From Timema cristinae (lineage: Eukaryota; Arthropoda; Insecta; Phasmatodea; Timematidae): DNA of 64,000 bases. The stretch spans positions 69,823,941 to 69,887,940 of the forward strand of contig JBCFYV010011172.1 in NCBI GenBank assembly GCA_039000515.1, written 5' to 3'. A model generated the notes under the pieces. The model worked only from the letters and a program-made list of their open reading frames with translations, did no database searches and was not told where the DNA came from. Position numbers and translations under genes: made by a program. This document shows positions 35,305 through 46,700 of the stretch, one piece after another. Numbering within the stretch: position 1 is the first letter of the stretch; each line of letters opens with the position of its first letter.

Positions 35305-35560
35305 GACTTTGTTACAACTGTTTAAGAGGAGTGAATATTAAATAGATTTTTGTTAACTAGGATACTTTTGATTTGTCATTGTCATTTATTTTATAGGCCT
35401 AAACATATTTTCTAGAATATTGATAGATATTGATATTGACTTTGTTACAACATTTTAAGAGGAGGGAATCTGAATTAGATGTTTGTTAATTAGGATAGCT
35501 TTTGATTTGTCATTGTCATTTATTTTATAGGCCTAAACATATTTTCTAGGATATTGATTT
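35305..35560. repeat. Tandem duplication, 133-bp unit, in the leader intron
   Basis: The block starting GACTTTGTTACAAC and ending TTCTAG(A/G)ATATTGAT occurs at 35,305 and again at 35,438. It is well conserved, with a long exact stretch from TTTTGATTTGTCATTGTCAT through TAGGCCTAAACATATTTTCT. Confidence 0.9.
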
Positions 35561-35700
35561 TTGTTTATTAAATTATTTAAAGTCATTATAAATAGGCCTA
35601 CATATTAAAACAATATAATATAACAGATTTTAAAGGCGAGCATAAGCCTGAGGTTTTGTAAAACTTGACTAAGTTATTAATCTGTCTTTTTTCCCCCAGC

Positions 35701-35906
35701 ATGAGTCTGTCCAAACCCGTGGGAACACCTATGGAGGAGGGGCAAAGCTGTTCCAGGAAGAAGAGAGAGGCATGCACACATCAGAGACAAGGGGACATCA
35801 ACGTTGCAGCAGTAATTAGACAAGAGATGATGGACGACTTCGATTCATTCAACGTGGCAGAAAAAACAGCAAGATACTTGAAACTCAGTGTTAACACTGT
35901 GAGACG
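35701..35906 (+). CDS. IS630/Tc1-like (DDE_3) transposase-derived gene, exon 1
   Basis: The ATG lies one base after a strong acceptor (TCTTTTTTCCCCCAG|C). The exon encodes 68 residues and ends in phase 2 at AGACG|GTGAGG. It includes a basic segment (SCSRKKREACTHQRQGD), then a helix-turn-helix (DFDSFNVAEKTARYLKLSVN, TVRR) that in this family recognises the transposon end. A large family of such intron-containing DDE_3 genes is known in arthropods, often annotated as uncharacterised. I chose this ATG because the spliced leader places it first. The frame is uninterrupted here and in exon 2, suggesting recent or continuing constraint. Confidence 0.7.
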
Positions 35907-36413
35907 GTGAGGATAAATAAAAAGTTTTATTTACATAATTACAAGCTACATATCTATGGAGTCACTTGTTTTAAGGCTTGTAGTTCCTCTCATCCCTTGG
36001 TTGAAGTTCGTTCGTGCTTTCTGTGTAGTGAAAATTATAAGGTTACTGTACACAAACTATCACTTATAAATATTTTTTTCTCCATAAACAAAATGTTTCT
36101 ACTCTCTCAGATTTATTTAAATTATTAAAAAGTGTAGGCGCATCAATTATTAAAAAGAGGGGGTTTATTGCTCACCTCGCTCTTTTTAAGGCATCTTGAT
36201 TAGATAGAATTTCATAGTTATTTGCAATTTCCAAACCTGATAAATATCTATTTAATAGGCTGTTATTTGATTCGCCATCAACTTGGGTGAATAATTATAA
36301 CTAATATATTTTGAAATAGTGATATTACAAAAATAAAAGTTTTAAATAAACAATACTTTGTGTCACCTTATCAATATAGGCCAACAAAATGATCTCTTGT
36401 TTTTTTTATTCAG

Positions 36414-36556
36414 TTATTATAACAAGAAAATAGATAATGTTGAAACTCCTGGCAAGATCAGAAGGAAACAACCGAGACCTGGAGTATCTGTAGAAACTCT
36501 TGATGATTTTACAAGAAATTCTGTTTGTCAGGTCATCTACAGAATGTATCACGAAG
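36414..36556 (+). CDS. DDE_3 transposase-derived gene, exon 2
   Basis: The acceptor TTTTTTATTCAG completes the split Arg codon from exon 1, and the donor is CACGAAG|GTTAAT (phase 1). It encodes TPGKIRRKQPRPGVSVETLD then DFTRNSVCQVIYRMYHEG. This is the second part of the paired DNA-binding region of these transposases, where a Lys/Arg-rich linker precedes a D.F....I...I...Y helix. In intact relatives the sequence continues with a helix and the DDE catalytic domain of about 200 residues. Nothing of that core is found in the following 450 bp. Confidence 0.72.
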
Positions 36557-37006
36557 GTTAATTCAAATGTATAGATCAACTTGTATTTTTTTCACCTGTT
36601 TGTTTTTGGAATGTTAGGTTTTGATAATTAATACTAAAAAAAAGATAGTAAATTGCTTTACAACCTACATATAAATAAAGTTGACTTTTCATGCATAAGT
36701 AAATGAATCAAACAAACAATATGATGGAGCAGAGGTAAAACACATGTTTGTCAATTTTTGTCCCTCTTTTTTTATTAATGTGTAATTAAAAATAATAATT
36801 CAAATTATCATTAGGTCATTAAGATATCATTTTACATATCCTTGTGAGTGGAATGACAATGTTAAACTATTCATTGCTCGATGTTTTATCTAAAAAAAAA
36901 TCCCTTATTTGTACAATTTTTGGCACTCCCTCCCTTGTTGTTGGCAGGCTACTTTCTAATCCAATCCTTATTCAAGGGGTATGCTACAAAATTACTTAAC
37001 CGTTAG

Positions 37007-37048
37007 AAAAATCTGGGAGGAAGCCCTTGCTCAAGTTACCCCAGAGAG
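37007..37048 (+). CDS. DDE_3 transposase-derived gene, short exon after the missing core
   Basis: The tiny segment KIWEEALAQVTPE is typical of the helix just after the DDE core in this family (EEAL..VTPE.W). It has a usable donor (GAGAG|GTATAG) in phase 2 that fits the next exon exactly. Its acceptor (AACCGTTAG) is weak, and the phase does not fit exon 2, so one or more exons between them are absent. Confidence 0.5.
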
Positions 37049-37156
37049 GTATAGTTTTATAAAAGAATGCAATTTTTATTATTCTACCTAGCTCACTATA
37101 ATTACATATATGATGCTTAGTTACAGACTTATACATATCTAATGTTTCAATTGGAG

Positions 37157-37355
37157 TAAGAATGTCGACCATTGCGAGAGACTTATCAAGGAAGATTGGG
37201 ACAGGGAGATAAAAATGGATGCAAGTGAGACCCACCCACCTATCATCATTAACCTGGCTGAAGACAATGAAGAGGACGATGACGATGACGAATATGATGA
37301 TGTAGACGAAGTTCTTGCGAGCCCCATTGGAAAACACTTGACTGAACCAAGATAA
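37157..37355 (+). CDS. DDE_3 transposase-derived gene, terminal acidic exon
   Basis: With acceptor CAATTGGAG|T it continues as KNVDHCERLIKEDWDREIKM, then PPIIINLAEDNEEDDDDDEY, and stops at TAA 37,353-37,355. The pattern V.H....I.ED.....D, then PLIIN and an Asp/Glu run, is the normal C-terminus of DDE_3 transposase genes. The frame is open with no internal stop. The plus-strand reading explains the acidic repeat; the minus-strand open frames over it are shadows. Confidence 0.68.
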
Positions 37356-37789
37356 GGATTAGATTTTATAAATAACTTAATAATTATTAAATTCTTCAAA
37401 AATGTTGTAAGAAGAACATTTTTTTAACTTTACTAACCACTTCTTTGGGAGATGCTAACCCACAAATTCACTTTTATAGCATAATTACAACACTGTAGAT
37501 CTTTAAGCTTTGTTTTTTTTTCACTAATTTGTTGTATCAAGTTTTGTTACTAAATTTTATATGTTTTATGTGAATTTTAGACTTGTCGTAAACCCATATT
37601 TTTATTCTATTGGCGTTATATAAATTTATTGAAAATTTTTATATATGACATTTTGTAGCTCATTAAAAGCAAAATAAAATCAATCTTTTGAATATTAGAA
37701 GTCAATTAATCCATATACCAAGTTTTAACTTTATTACCACTCCTTACTTTAAACTACTTTAGAATGTTTTCAGATACCTATCATTATCA

Positions 37790-37828
<39 letters not shown>

Positions 37829-37853
37829 TATTATTATTATTATTATTATATTA
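37356..37853. other. 3' flank of the transposase-derived gene and TTA microsatellite
   Basis: AT-rich DNA ends in a (TTA)n run at about 37,785-37,853. Because a minus-strand SINE-A follows directly, the microsatellite probably grew from that SINE's (TAA)n tail. Confidence 0.7.
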
Positions 37854-38136
37854 GCGGCAGTACCGCGTCTTACTACACTTTCGGGCTCTACGCACTTCGC
37901 TAATGTGTAAAGGAAGGGTGATTGTGAAATGAAATGGAGGACCTACAGTTTAACATGGGATCCGAACCACGGTGGAGGCCTGGCATTCCACCAATTCACA
38001 AGTTTTGATTAATACACATCTTGTCAGAGGTCATGAAAGGGTTTGGCGATCAAATAAATTTGTGCTGCGACCGAGGAATGAACCCCGGACTCCAGTACAG
38101 AAGTCTGACACCTTACCCCTAGACCACCAGGTCACC
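37854..38136 (-). repeat. SINE family A, near full length, minus strand
   Basis: The plus strand begins with the inverted tail (CCGCGTCTTACTAC), then GGACCTACAGTTTAACATGG, GAACCACGGTGGAGGCC, and ends with the inverted A box (CCTTACCCCTAGACCACCAG). It is the second full-length copy. Confidence 0.9.
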
Positions 38137-38955
38137 AACATGTTGTAATACTTTTTTAAAAAAATGTTTCTATATGTAGTAATAGATATTCAGATTTTTC
38201 ACATTTATAATGTTGTTAATAATACTAATATTAACAAAAAAAAATGGATTTTTTTTATAATTTTCTATAAGAAAATTGGATTTTTTTAAATAAAACTTAT
38301 TTATTTATTATCACAATAAAAACTGATATGGGATTAAATGCTATTTAAAAATATATATATATATTCTTTAAATAATTAATACTAGGCCATCTACATATCA
38401 AGGTCAACAATATATAGAAAATAAATAAAAACAGTCATATAAAGTGACAGCTGATAAACACATGTTTTTGCAGATCATATGGTTCGGCGTAGGGATACAT
38501 AATTTGGTCTAGTAACTTTTCAGAGCTGTGAGCTGTCAGTCAGCACCAAAGAAGTCGTGTGAGACCTATACTTATCTAAAAGTTAGCTGTGAATGTATTG
38601 AAAAGGCAGTTAGGGGTGGTCCTTCAGTTTGGGAGTTAGCGTGAACATTTTTTTAAAAAAATCCATCAAGACCCAAAATTTGCTTATTCATCAAAAATCT
38701 TAAAATTAGTGATGCCAGCACATTTTATACTATATAAAACATCATTTGAAAATGCCAGTTATTTTCCAAATACAGTTCTCTCTAACAGAAATGTATTCAA
38801 GTATGTCCACCAATTTATGTAATCAATTCCAAATTGTTGTATCCTAAAGAATGTTTGGAATGAAAGTATTTCTTTTTTTCTTCCGTTATTCTTCTGCTGT
38901 AGAAAAAGGATTAGTAATAAAACTTCATTTAATAGGTTTATATAAAGCACCTCAA
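38137..38955. other. AT-rich intergenic DNA, nothing recognised
   Basis: I see no coding or repeat signature in this stretch. Near 38,470-38,640 the composition is more balanced, but no family was recognised. Confidence 0.4.
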
Positions 38956-38959
38956 ATGG

Positions 38960-39085
38960 TGCAAAAAGAGGCCATTCCTTAAGAGCTAAAGTCTTTTTGA
39001 GTTTTATCATTCTCATTACATGCCCATACCATCTCAATCTTGCTTCCTCTACTAACTCGTGTACTCCCTGTACCCAACTCTTACC
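38960..39085 (-). pseudogene. Non-LTR retrotransposon (LINE) ORF2 C-terminal relic
   Basis: The minus strand reads EEARL in one frame and then RWYGHVMRMIKLKKTLALKE, the same R-W-x-G-H-V-x-R-M signature as the relic at 29.6 kb. The nucleotides TCTACTA...TCGTGTACTCCCTGTAC also match that relic. Only a remnant of about 40 codons survives. Confidence 0.72.
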
Positions 39086-39129
39086 TGGATAATGTGCTGT
39101 GCACCTTTTTTAAAAAATATAATAGAGGA

Positions 39130-39345
39130 AGGCATTTATGTTTTAATTGTGCGGCGAACACGGGCCAAACTTTCAACTTCCTGTTGGACTACGTGGCCCA
39201 CACTGAGTTGTGATTTGGTACCGAGATCGGGCAGCATAAACATTTGCAGTGCGATGTCGCCCGTTACACAGAAGGAAAAAGAGGGGGGGTTGGGGTTGAG
39301 TGTTTTTGCAAGATCTACAGATGGTGACACTGACGTGGATGACTT
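39130..39345. other. GC-richer island of unknown nature
   Basis: The composition is clearly more balanced than its surroundings, with CpGs (GTGCGGCGAACACGGGCC, CCGAGATCGGGCAGC, GATGTCGCCCGTTACAC). Both strands are open over 70-118 codons, but neither translation matches a family I know. It could be a retroelement fragment. Confidence 0.35.
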
Positions 39346-40004
39346 TAGGACTATTTTCTTTAACATTATTAATTTACGTATTAATTTATCTTTGTTTTCA
39401 TCATTAGTGATCTAAATTAATTTCTCTTTGGTTTTTATAGGTTGAATAAATATTGTTTGTTTTATGAGAAAACGAGGTTAAAAAAATATTAACTTTTTGC
39501 CACCTTTTTGCGGTTTGATACAATGTGTGGAGCTTTTTTTGGATAGGACGCGTAAAAAGAGTTTTCTTGGAGTTTGTGAGTTGGTATGTACTCCTCTTCT
39601 AATCTTCCATTTTGTGGAGGCTATGCAGATTTTCATACTCGGTGTGATCACTAACCTAGTGACAGAGAGTAAGGGTTTCATATAATCATTTTATTTGGTG
39701 GTAAGATGAACTCGGTTAGTTTAATTGTTCTATTTTCTTTAACCTCATCTTTCGGCCTGCGTGTTTTGGAAAATTAATGTTGTGTGAAAAAGGGTGGCGA
39801 AAGGTTTATGTTTTAAGTATCTCTCCTATTATAATATAATTACTTGTAGAGTACCTGTAATGCTACTGGGGTTGGAAGGGGAACGTCTTACTTATAATAC
39901 ATTTCTGTGGTGTATTATTTTAATGTTAAGGGTAAGGAGCATTATTGCATTTGTTGGTTTGATCGCAGTTCGCTAAGTCACCATTGTCATGAATTGTTGT
40001 TGAG

Positions 40005-40170
40005 TATCTTTATTTATGATATTAATGTTTGTGTTTTCTTTATCTTAATTTTTTTATGTGAACTGTTGTTATTGGGAATTTTCATTTATGCTATTAATGT
40101 TTGTGTTGTTTTATCTTAATTCTTATATGTGAGCGGTTGTTATTGGGAATTTTCATTTATACTATTAAGA
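40005..40170. repeat. Short tandem repeat, ~75-bp unit
   Basis: The unit contains GTTGTTATTGGGAATTTTCA, TTTATGCTATTAATGTTTGT and GTT(G/T)T(C)TTTATCTTAATT. It is present about twice, with a partial third copy at its start. Confidence 0.75.
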
Positions 40171-40531
40171 GTATGATATCTGGAATCCGTGATGGTCAAT
40201 AATTATAATCATTAAAGGCTCTCCTTATTTTTAGAGTTATTATATTTCACTGGATATTAGTTTCTTGTTCCCCTTTCACCATACATTAAAGAAGAGAGGT
40301 GAGCGTACATAAGGGAGACAGTACAATAACTCATGACAGCTAACATGCTCCTCACAGTGAAATATTTGCTTTTCTTTATGATCACTCAATACTTTTAAAC
40401 ATACTTCAATATTGATAGTAGCACACAAGATTTTGATGTTATTGAAGCTCAGATCTACTTTAATTAAATTTCATTCTTGAAAAAAAGTTTCACAAACATA
40501 TGTGGATCAGAAAATCTTAATTTTGGCATAT

Positions 40532-41553
40532 TTATCCACTGTCACATACGTAAAAGTTGATTTTTGATGTCCTGATGTGAATTTGTTTGAAATCATTGTT
40601 GCACTGTAAATCATTTACGTCCATCTGCAGTTTTTCAAGGAGAGTAGAAATGTCAACGGGAATTGGGGAACAAAATATCTCAAACCCTATATTTTGCGAG
40701 TTATGAGAAATTACGATAATATGCTGAGCTGAAAGGTTTTTTTTTATTCTATCAACATACTTCAAGAAATTCTTATTATGATTGTTTTTGAAGTCATTTA
40801 ACAAAGACAAATGTTGAGCATTGTTATTTTTAAGTTGTCATTCAGAACATATAATTTCATTTGGAATGTAATATGGTTATAAGCATTGGTAATTAAATTA
40901 TCTTGTCCCTCCAACTCCTTGTTAAGTTGGTTAATTTTTTCGGTTATATCTACCAAAAAACTTAGGTTTGATAACCACTCTTTATCATTTAATTCAGTAA
41001 CTGATATTTTCTCCTTATTCATAAACATTTCAATTTCTTCCTGTAAATCAAAAAATATGTTTAAACATTTTCTGTGACTTGCCCATCTCACATTGGTAAA
41101 ATACACCATGACACAGTATTTGGAGCATAATTTGATTAGGAATTCTTTGAACTGGCGATGCTGAAGAACATGCGATCAAATGTAATTTACTGTTTTTTTT
41201 AACCACATCCATGACATGGTTCATGGACAACACTTGCTGATGTGTCAAATGGTGTATGACAAACAAATCACTGGTTTTGATGGTTCTCGCCTCTAACTTG
41301 TTCATAAACAACTTTACATCTCCTCTATTTTTCCTTTAGTAGCCAGTGATCCATCTGTTGTTAATCTGGAAAGCGCCTCAAAATGCAAACTGTTATCGAG
41401 CAAACATTTTATTATGGCTTGGAAAATATCTTTACCCCTAGTGGTATTTTTCAAGCTTGAAAGGTTTAGCATTTCTCTTGTCACTTGGAAAGAATATTTA
41501 ACTCCACGAATAAATACTGCAAGATGAGATGTGTTTGAAATATCCATACTTTT
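40532..41553 (-). pseudogene. hAT transposase (GTF2IRD2/ZBED8-like), C-terminal two thirds
   Basis: The minus strand carries the catalytic half of a hAT transposase in several frames. The order is DISNTSHLAVFIRGVKYSFQ, then GKDIFQAIIKCL and LTTDGSLATKG (second Asp region), HLIACSSASPVQRI, then VRWASHRKCLNIFFDLQEEI (conserved RW) and KYVDRIKKNLSAQ toward the end. This layout matches the transposase-derived part of GTF2IRD2-type proteins. At least three frame changes and internal stops show that it is dead. It is separated from its N-terminal part by the 1,262-bp element at 41,562-42,823. Confidence 0.85.
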
Positions 41554-41561
41554 GTTTAAAG
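41554..41561 (+). repeat. Left 8-bp target duplication of hAT copy C
   Basis: GTTTAAAG is identical to 42,824-42,831 and directly abuts the terminal repeat. Confidence 0.9.
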
Positions 41562-42823
41562 TATAGATGGGTCGAATCCGAATCTACATTTTGTTTTTTA
41601 GTCCGAATCCCAGCAAATTATTATAAATTTTAATGATTTATAAATATATCTACATTACACAATATAAGCCTAAACTGTGAATTAAGATTTATTTCAATAA
41701 TGTTTTAATGTTAATCAACCCCAACCACCCCTGGCAAAATACAAATAAAACAATCTAGACTTATATTATTGTTTAAAAATCAAATCAATCAAAATTTGAG
41801 TCTTTTTTATAGTTATTTTAAAAAAAATTGTTAGTTAAGTTTCTAAAAAACATGTGAAATAAACATATTAGGCCTAGTTATACTTTGATCAACTTTAATC
41901 ATCATTAAAGGATATTTTATTGTATAAAAATACAAATGTATATTTTTAATAAACACTAAAACAACATGCTTAACAATTAAACATACATTGGAAATAGTGA
42001 ACTCACAATAATACATAAGTATTTTCTTTTATATCCATTATCTATTTTTGCGTGGAAAACAAATATATTCGATTCTTGCGATATATCGATTTCGGAGAAT
42101 ACATTCTATTTAAAACACGAACATATTTTCAACTACATTTTGTTCATTCCCATTGTATAAGGCAGGACTACGTTTGAATATTTCTACAAATACTTCAATA
42201 ACATATTTTTAAAAATAATAAAAACTTAAGTTAAAATCAATTTAAAAATAAATAATGGATTAGCAAGTCGTTATTTGATTCTTAAAACTCGAGAGCGTTT
42301 ACTAAGTGATCAGATTACTTGAATCGATTTTAAACAAACAATCGATATACGATACGTAGGCCGGAAGGGGATAAACAGTGTTATCACTGTCTGGCTGTTA
42401 ACAGTATTTATTTTTCATGAAACCCAACAGAATGTTTAACTTAAGGATCGTATGTAATAAATTGGGGTTCTTTGCATAGTTGTAGATGATTAAAACCAGT
42501 TGGATAGTAAAAATTAACAGTATCTTTATTTCAATCATCATTCGGGCTAGTAAACATAATATGCTATACGTGATGGCGGCTAACTTTGCTTTTCCACACC
42601 TAACAATTATTTTTTTTAAAGAAGATTGTATTCATGTTTATCTCTTTTGTCACGGGAAAATAAATATTATGGATTAAGTTGTGCTTTTCAAGTAGGCCTA
42701 ATTAAGTAATTTTTTAATTCAAAATATAATTCTTTGTTTATGAGGTGAAAGATCATCGAATCCAGTTAGACCTCGAATCTTGAATACTTGTCAGGATTCG
42801 AAGATTCGAGTGGCCCATCTCTA
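41562..42823 (-). mobile_element. Non-autonomous hAT element, family 1, copy C (1,262 bp)
   Basis: The plus strand begins TATAGATGGGTCGAATCCGA and ends GATTCGAGTGGCCCATCTCTA. It is flanked by perfect 8-bp duplications (GTTTAAAG) and is inserted in the coding sequence of another hAT transposase relic. The interior matches copies A and B in reverse. The perfect duplication suggests that it is the youngest of the four copies. No ORF is present. Confidence 0.92.
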
Positions 42824-43150
42824 GTTTAAAGCTAAAGAAAGATTTGAATTCTTGAATCCGATCTCGCAAAGTCACCATGATTTCAGATGAAATATTATTA
42901 ATACAACATATTGTTTGACGTGACATACTTATACTTGAAAATATCTTATTCATATCGGCAGAAACAGCTTTTAAAACTGCTTTACAACACACTTTAACCA
43001 GTTCCCCATTCGAAAATGGCTCCATTTGCTTTGCAATTAACAGTGCGGTATCTGTTTTTGATAATGTTAGATGCTTGTAGCAATGAACTAAAGAGTTTTT
43101 GCTGATCCTTTAATTCATATTTAAGTGCAGCCCACCAGTTTTTTCATTTC
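42824..43150 (-). pseudogene. hAT transposase (GTF2IRD2/ZBED8-like), N-terminal part
   Basis: The minus strand reads ELKDQQKLFSSLLQA, then MEPFSNGELVKVCCKAVLKA and RDRIQEFKSFFSF, where inserted copy C breaks the frame. Removing that element and one GTTTAAAG copy brings the two parts together to within one base of an open frame, at the first catalytic region (SLAL followed by DIS). A BED finger expected further upstream is not visible. Beyond 43,150 nothing more is recognisable. Confidence 0.8.
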
Positions 43151-43699
43151 CTTATTGAATTTCATATACCATGTTTTGTTTCATGATGTCTTTTTACATA
43201 GTATTACTTAAATAAAGTGATTCTCTGTAAATCAAACATGTTAATCTGGATATATATAATTGAAATTTCGAGATTAATGTTAGAAAAATGAACTTTAAAT
43301 TTTCAAAAACTAATTCCTAGGGTAAGAGAAGATTGGAATTTGGAAATAAAGTAAAGGGACCATGCTAAATAACTATAAGTGCGTACATTTTTAATTTTAA
43401 ATGGGACTTCTGGAAATAGAGGGAAATATTATATCTGAGTATGTTGACATTGGTAATTCTTGTGTTGGTTCAATATATCCTATAAGTGAATTTTTCAATA
43501 GCATAGAAGACTGCTTCATTGAGTTTCCATTTAACATCACAACTTCAAGGAAGAACGACTGGAAAAAGTGTAGGTTTTTATAAACCTATCAAGAGGATTA
43601 AATTGAAGACTTGTTTTACAGTATCAAGTAGAATATTACTAAGCAAAAGAAGACAAACAAGGACACGATTTTTGAAGTATATAGGAGAGTGTTTGGGAA

Positions 43700-43789
43700 A
43701 ATTATCCTTTTGCTCTAAATCGTGAACTTGATACGATAGAGGTTTACTCTCATCCTCTTGTCAGATGTATTGTATCAACATAAGAATTA
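43700..43789 (+). pseudogene. Cys-rich-tail protein relic, left part (interrupted)
   Basis: The frame ending VYSHPLVRCIVST connects, across the inserted transposon at 43,790-47,045, to ITNVNIPMYHIFGA on the other side. In a widespread invertebrate family of unknown function this position normally has a 'T.VN..R..LF..K' motif. How far the relic extends upstream is unclear; an open frame at 43,401-43,583 may or may not belong to it. Confidence 0.4.
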
Positions 43790-46700
43790 CAGGGTTCCTA
43801 CGCTCTGGAAAGTCAGGGAAAAAAATAATAGTCAGGGAAAGTCAGGGAAGCTTTAAAAAGGTCAGGGAAAGTCAGGGAAATGACAATTCATGTCTTCATG
43901 TCACACTTAGAAAAAACAAAGAAAATATTTTTTCTATTTACTGCGTCATAAGCCACTGCCCCAATGAAGAAAGCTGAGGGGCACTTACCATGCTCAAACT
44001 TGCCCTAACACAAGTTTTGGTAGCATTTTATTTCAGAATGTGAACGCAGAGGTCTCCTAGCCTGCACATGACAATTCTTTTAACTTTAGTGATCACTTGT
44101 TTTTGTTCTTGTTCAAGGTTTGTCATCGTTATAGTTTGATACAGTGCACCAGGACTGATTAGACTACACCAGCAATGTCTAACAAAAAAACAGTTTTTAA
44201 CCAGCTCTGGCTAAGCCCAGACCATTTTCCTGAATTCTCATACTGGATAAGTGGTGTTGAAAGTAATAAGCTGCAGGCATTTTGTAAAGTGTGCAAAAAA
44301 ATTATAAACTTAAGTAATATGGGAAACAAGCATTAGCTTCCCATGCTAAAGGACCAACTCATATCAAAACTCTTGAAACTTTGACAAATCAACGCTCTCT
44401 GTTGACTTTTTTTTCAAAAAAGTCAAGTGATTCAGGTTCATCGAGCTCCCCAGTTTCAAGAGAATCTCTGGCACACAAAGACATTCTACCTAGTGATGAT
44501 TCTGCTGGTTGCTCGAAGAGTTTTTCTGTTTCATCGAAAATCGTAACGTCGTAGAAGGAAGCTGTTGCTAAAAGTGAAATTAGTGTAGTGCCTCAAAGAA
44601 ACCATAACACTTTTGTTATAAAAGATGATATAACTAAGGCGGAAGTCATTTGGGCTATGCAAGTTGTTGACAAAAAAATGTCTTTCAATTCGTGCAATAA
44701 TTTAAGTACAATTTTTCAATTGATGTTTCCCGAGTGTTCCATTGCCAATGCCTTTACCCTTGGTGGAGACAAGGCTGCATACTTCATTGTGCATGGCTTG
44801 GCTCCATTCTTTCATAATAATTTACTGGACCGCCTAAAATCATGTAACAACTTTGTAATTTGTTTTGATGAGGCATTGAATAAAGTTATTCAAAGAGGAC
44901 AGATGGACATTGTAATTAGATTCTGGGACAAGGAAAATCATAAAGTCATCAGTCGTTACTTAAACAGTGTGTTTTTCGATAGGAGCACTGCTGAAGAATT
45001 ACTGAAGCATTTTCTGGATGGTATTTCTCCTCTTCCACTCTCTAAGTTGATACAAGTGTCAATGGATGGCCCAAATGTCAATTTAAAGTTTATAACACTT
45101 CTTCAGGAACACCTCAAATCTGTAACAGACAATGAAGTATGTAGTTTGCTAAATCTGGGAACATGTGGGCTTCATGTTGTTCATGGTTCCTTGAGAACAG
45201 GAGTAGAGTCTGTTGATTGGGATATAAGTAGCTTATTACGTCACATGTACTACCTGTTCACTGACTCTCCAGCTCGTCGAGCATTGTTCACCCAGTTGAC
45301 AGGGTGTACAACTTTTCCATTGAAGTTCTGTGGTGTGCGTTGGTTAGAGAATGCGAAGTGCTTTCAAAGGGCATTACAAATTTGGGACCATGTTATTAAG
45401 TTTCTCAAAGAAGCAAAACTTCCTAAAACAAAACCTGTAGAGACACTGAAAAGAGCAGCCTGTGATCCATTCCTAAAGTGTAAACTAGCGTTCTGCAAGA
45501 CAATTGCAGATGAATGTCAGCCTTTCCTGCAACGGTTCCAGACATCAAAACCAATGACTCCATATCTTTTTGAAGCTGTAGAGAAACTTCTAAGATACCT
45601 TATGAATCGTTGTGTGAAACCTGATCTTATGAAGTGCACGGGTCCAAAGTTACTGTCTATTGACACAAAAAAATCAGAAAATTTGATCCTTAGCAAAAAT
45701 ATTGATATAGGATTTGCAACAAAACGTTTGTTAGGAGAAACTGCGATCACAGTAACAGAACGACAAAAATTAGAATTTATACATGAGTGCCGCAGTATGT
45801 TAACCACCATGATTGCAAAACTACAAGAAAAAAGTCCCTTAAAACAGAAATCTGTGAGAGGTTTGTCTTCATTGGATCCTTGTGTTATTCAACATTCACC
45901 TCAACTGGCCCAGAAGAGATTTTCTTTTCTTTTGGAGGAACTCAACCATGCCAACATCATAAATGATGTTCTGGCTGAAAATGCCAAGAAAGAATACTTG
46001 CATTTTTGCAACCTCAAAAAATCTGAGCTTCAAGAAATATTTCGTCCTTGTGATCAGTTTAGTGATGAAGTAGGACTTGACACTATTTATGGTAGCTTTC
46101 TAATAGGAGAAGCAAACTACAAACATCTTTGGGAAGTAATAAAGATTTGCCTTGTCTTGTCGCATGGGAATGCAACTGTTGAAGGTGGTTTTTCAGTCAA
46201 TAAATCTTTACTGGTTGAAAACATGCATGAAAAGACAGTCATTGCACAGCGTCACATTCATGATGAGATACAAGAAGCAGGAGGGATTAAAAATATACAC
46301 ATTAGCAAAAAGATGTTGGATTACGTGAGAGGTGCTCGGAAACGCTATCATGAATACTTAGAGATGAAGAAGCAAGAAAAAAGTGAAAAAGACAAGAAGA
46401 AGGCAGAAAAGAGGAAATTAGATATACAAGTTAAAGATTTAGAAGGAGAAAGAAAAAAATTAATGATGGCAACTGAAGAGAAACGATAAGCAATAGACGT
46501 GGAGTTGCAAGAACTGAAGAAGAAGCAAGCTTCACTTTATTAAATATAACATAGTTTCTTATTGTATGACTATAGTGATAATTTTAATAAAAATAAAATT
46601 GACTTGAGACATGAATAATATGAAAGCAGACAGAGTTCCTGTTGTAAGCTATTCAGTTCAGGAAATGTACAGTTTAGGTAAAATAAAACTGTAATGATAC

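Noticed and set aside
36996..37399. Minus-strand ORFs of 86 and 113 codons
   Set aside because: They are antisense shadows of the Asp/Glu-rich terminal exon of the transposase-derived gene (poly-Val/Ser arises from GAC/GAT repeats).
37785..37853. CRISPR-like or regulatory array
   Set aside because: It is a simple TTA microsatellite adjoining a SINE tail; no repeat-spacer structure exists anywhere in the window.
45517..45810. Minus-strand ORF within the BED transposase
   Set aside because: Shadow of the 633-codon transposase frame.
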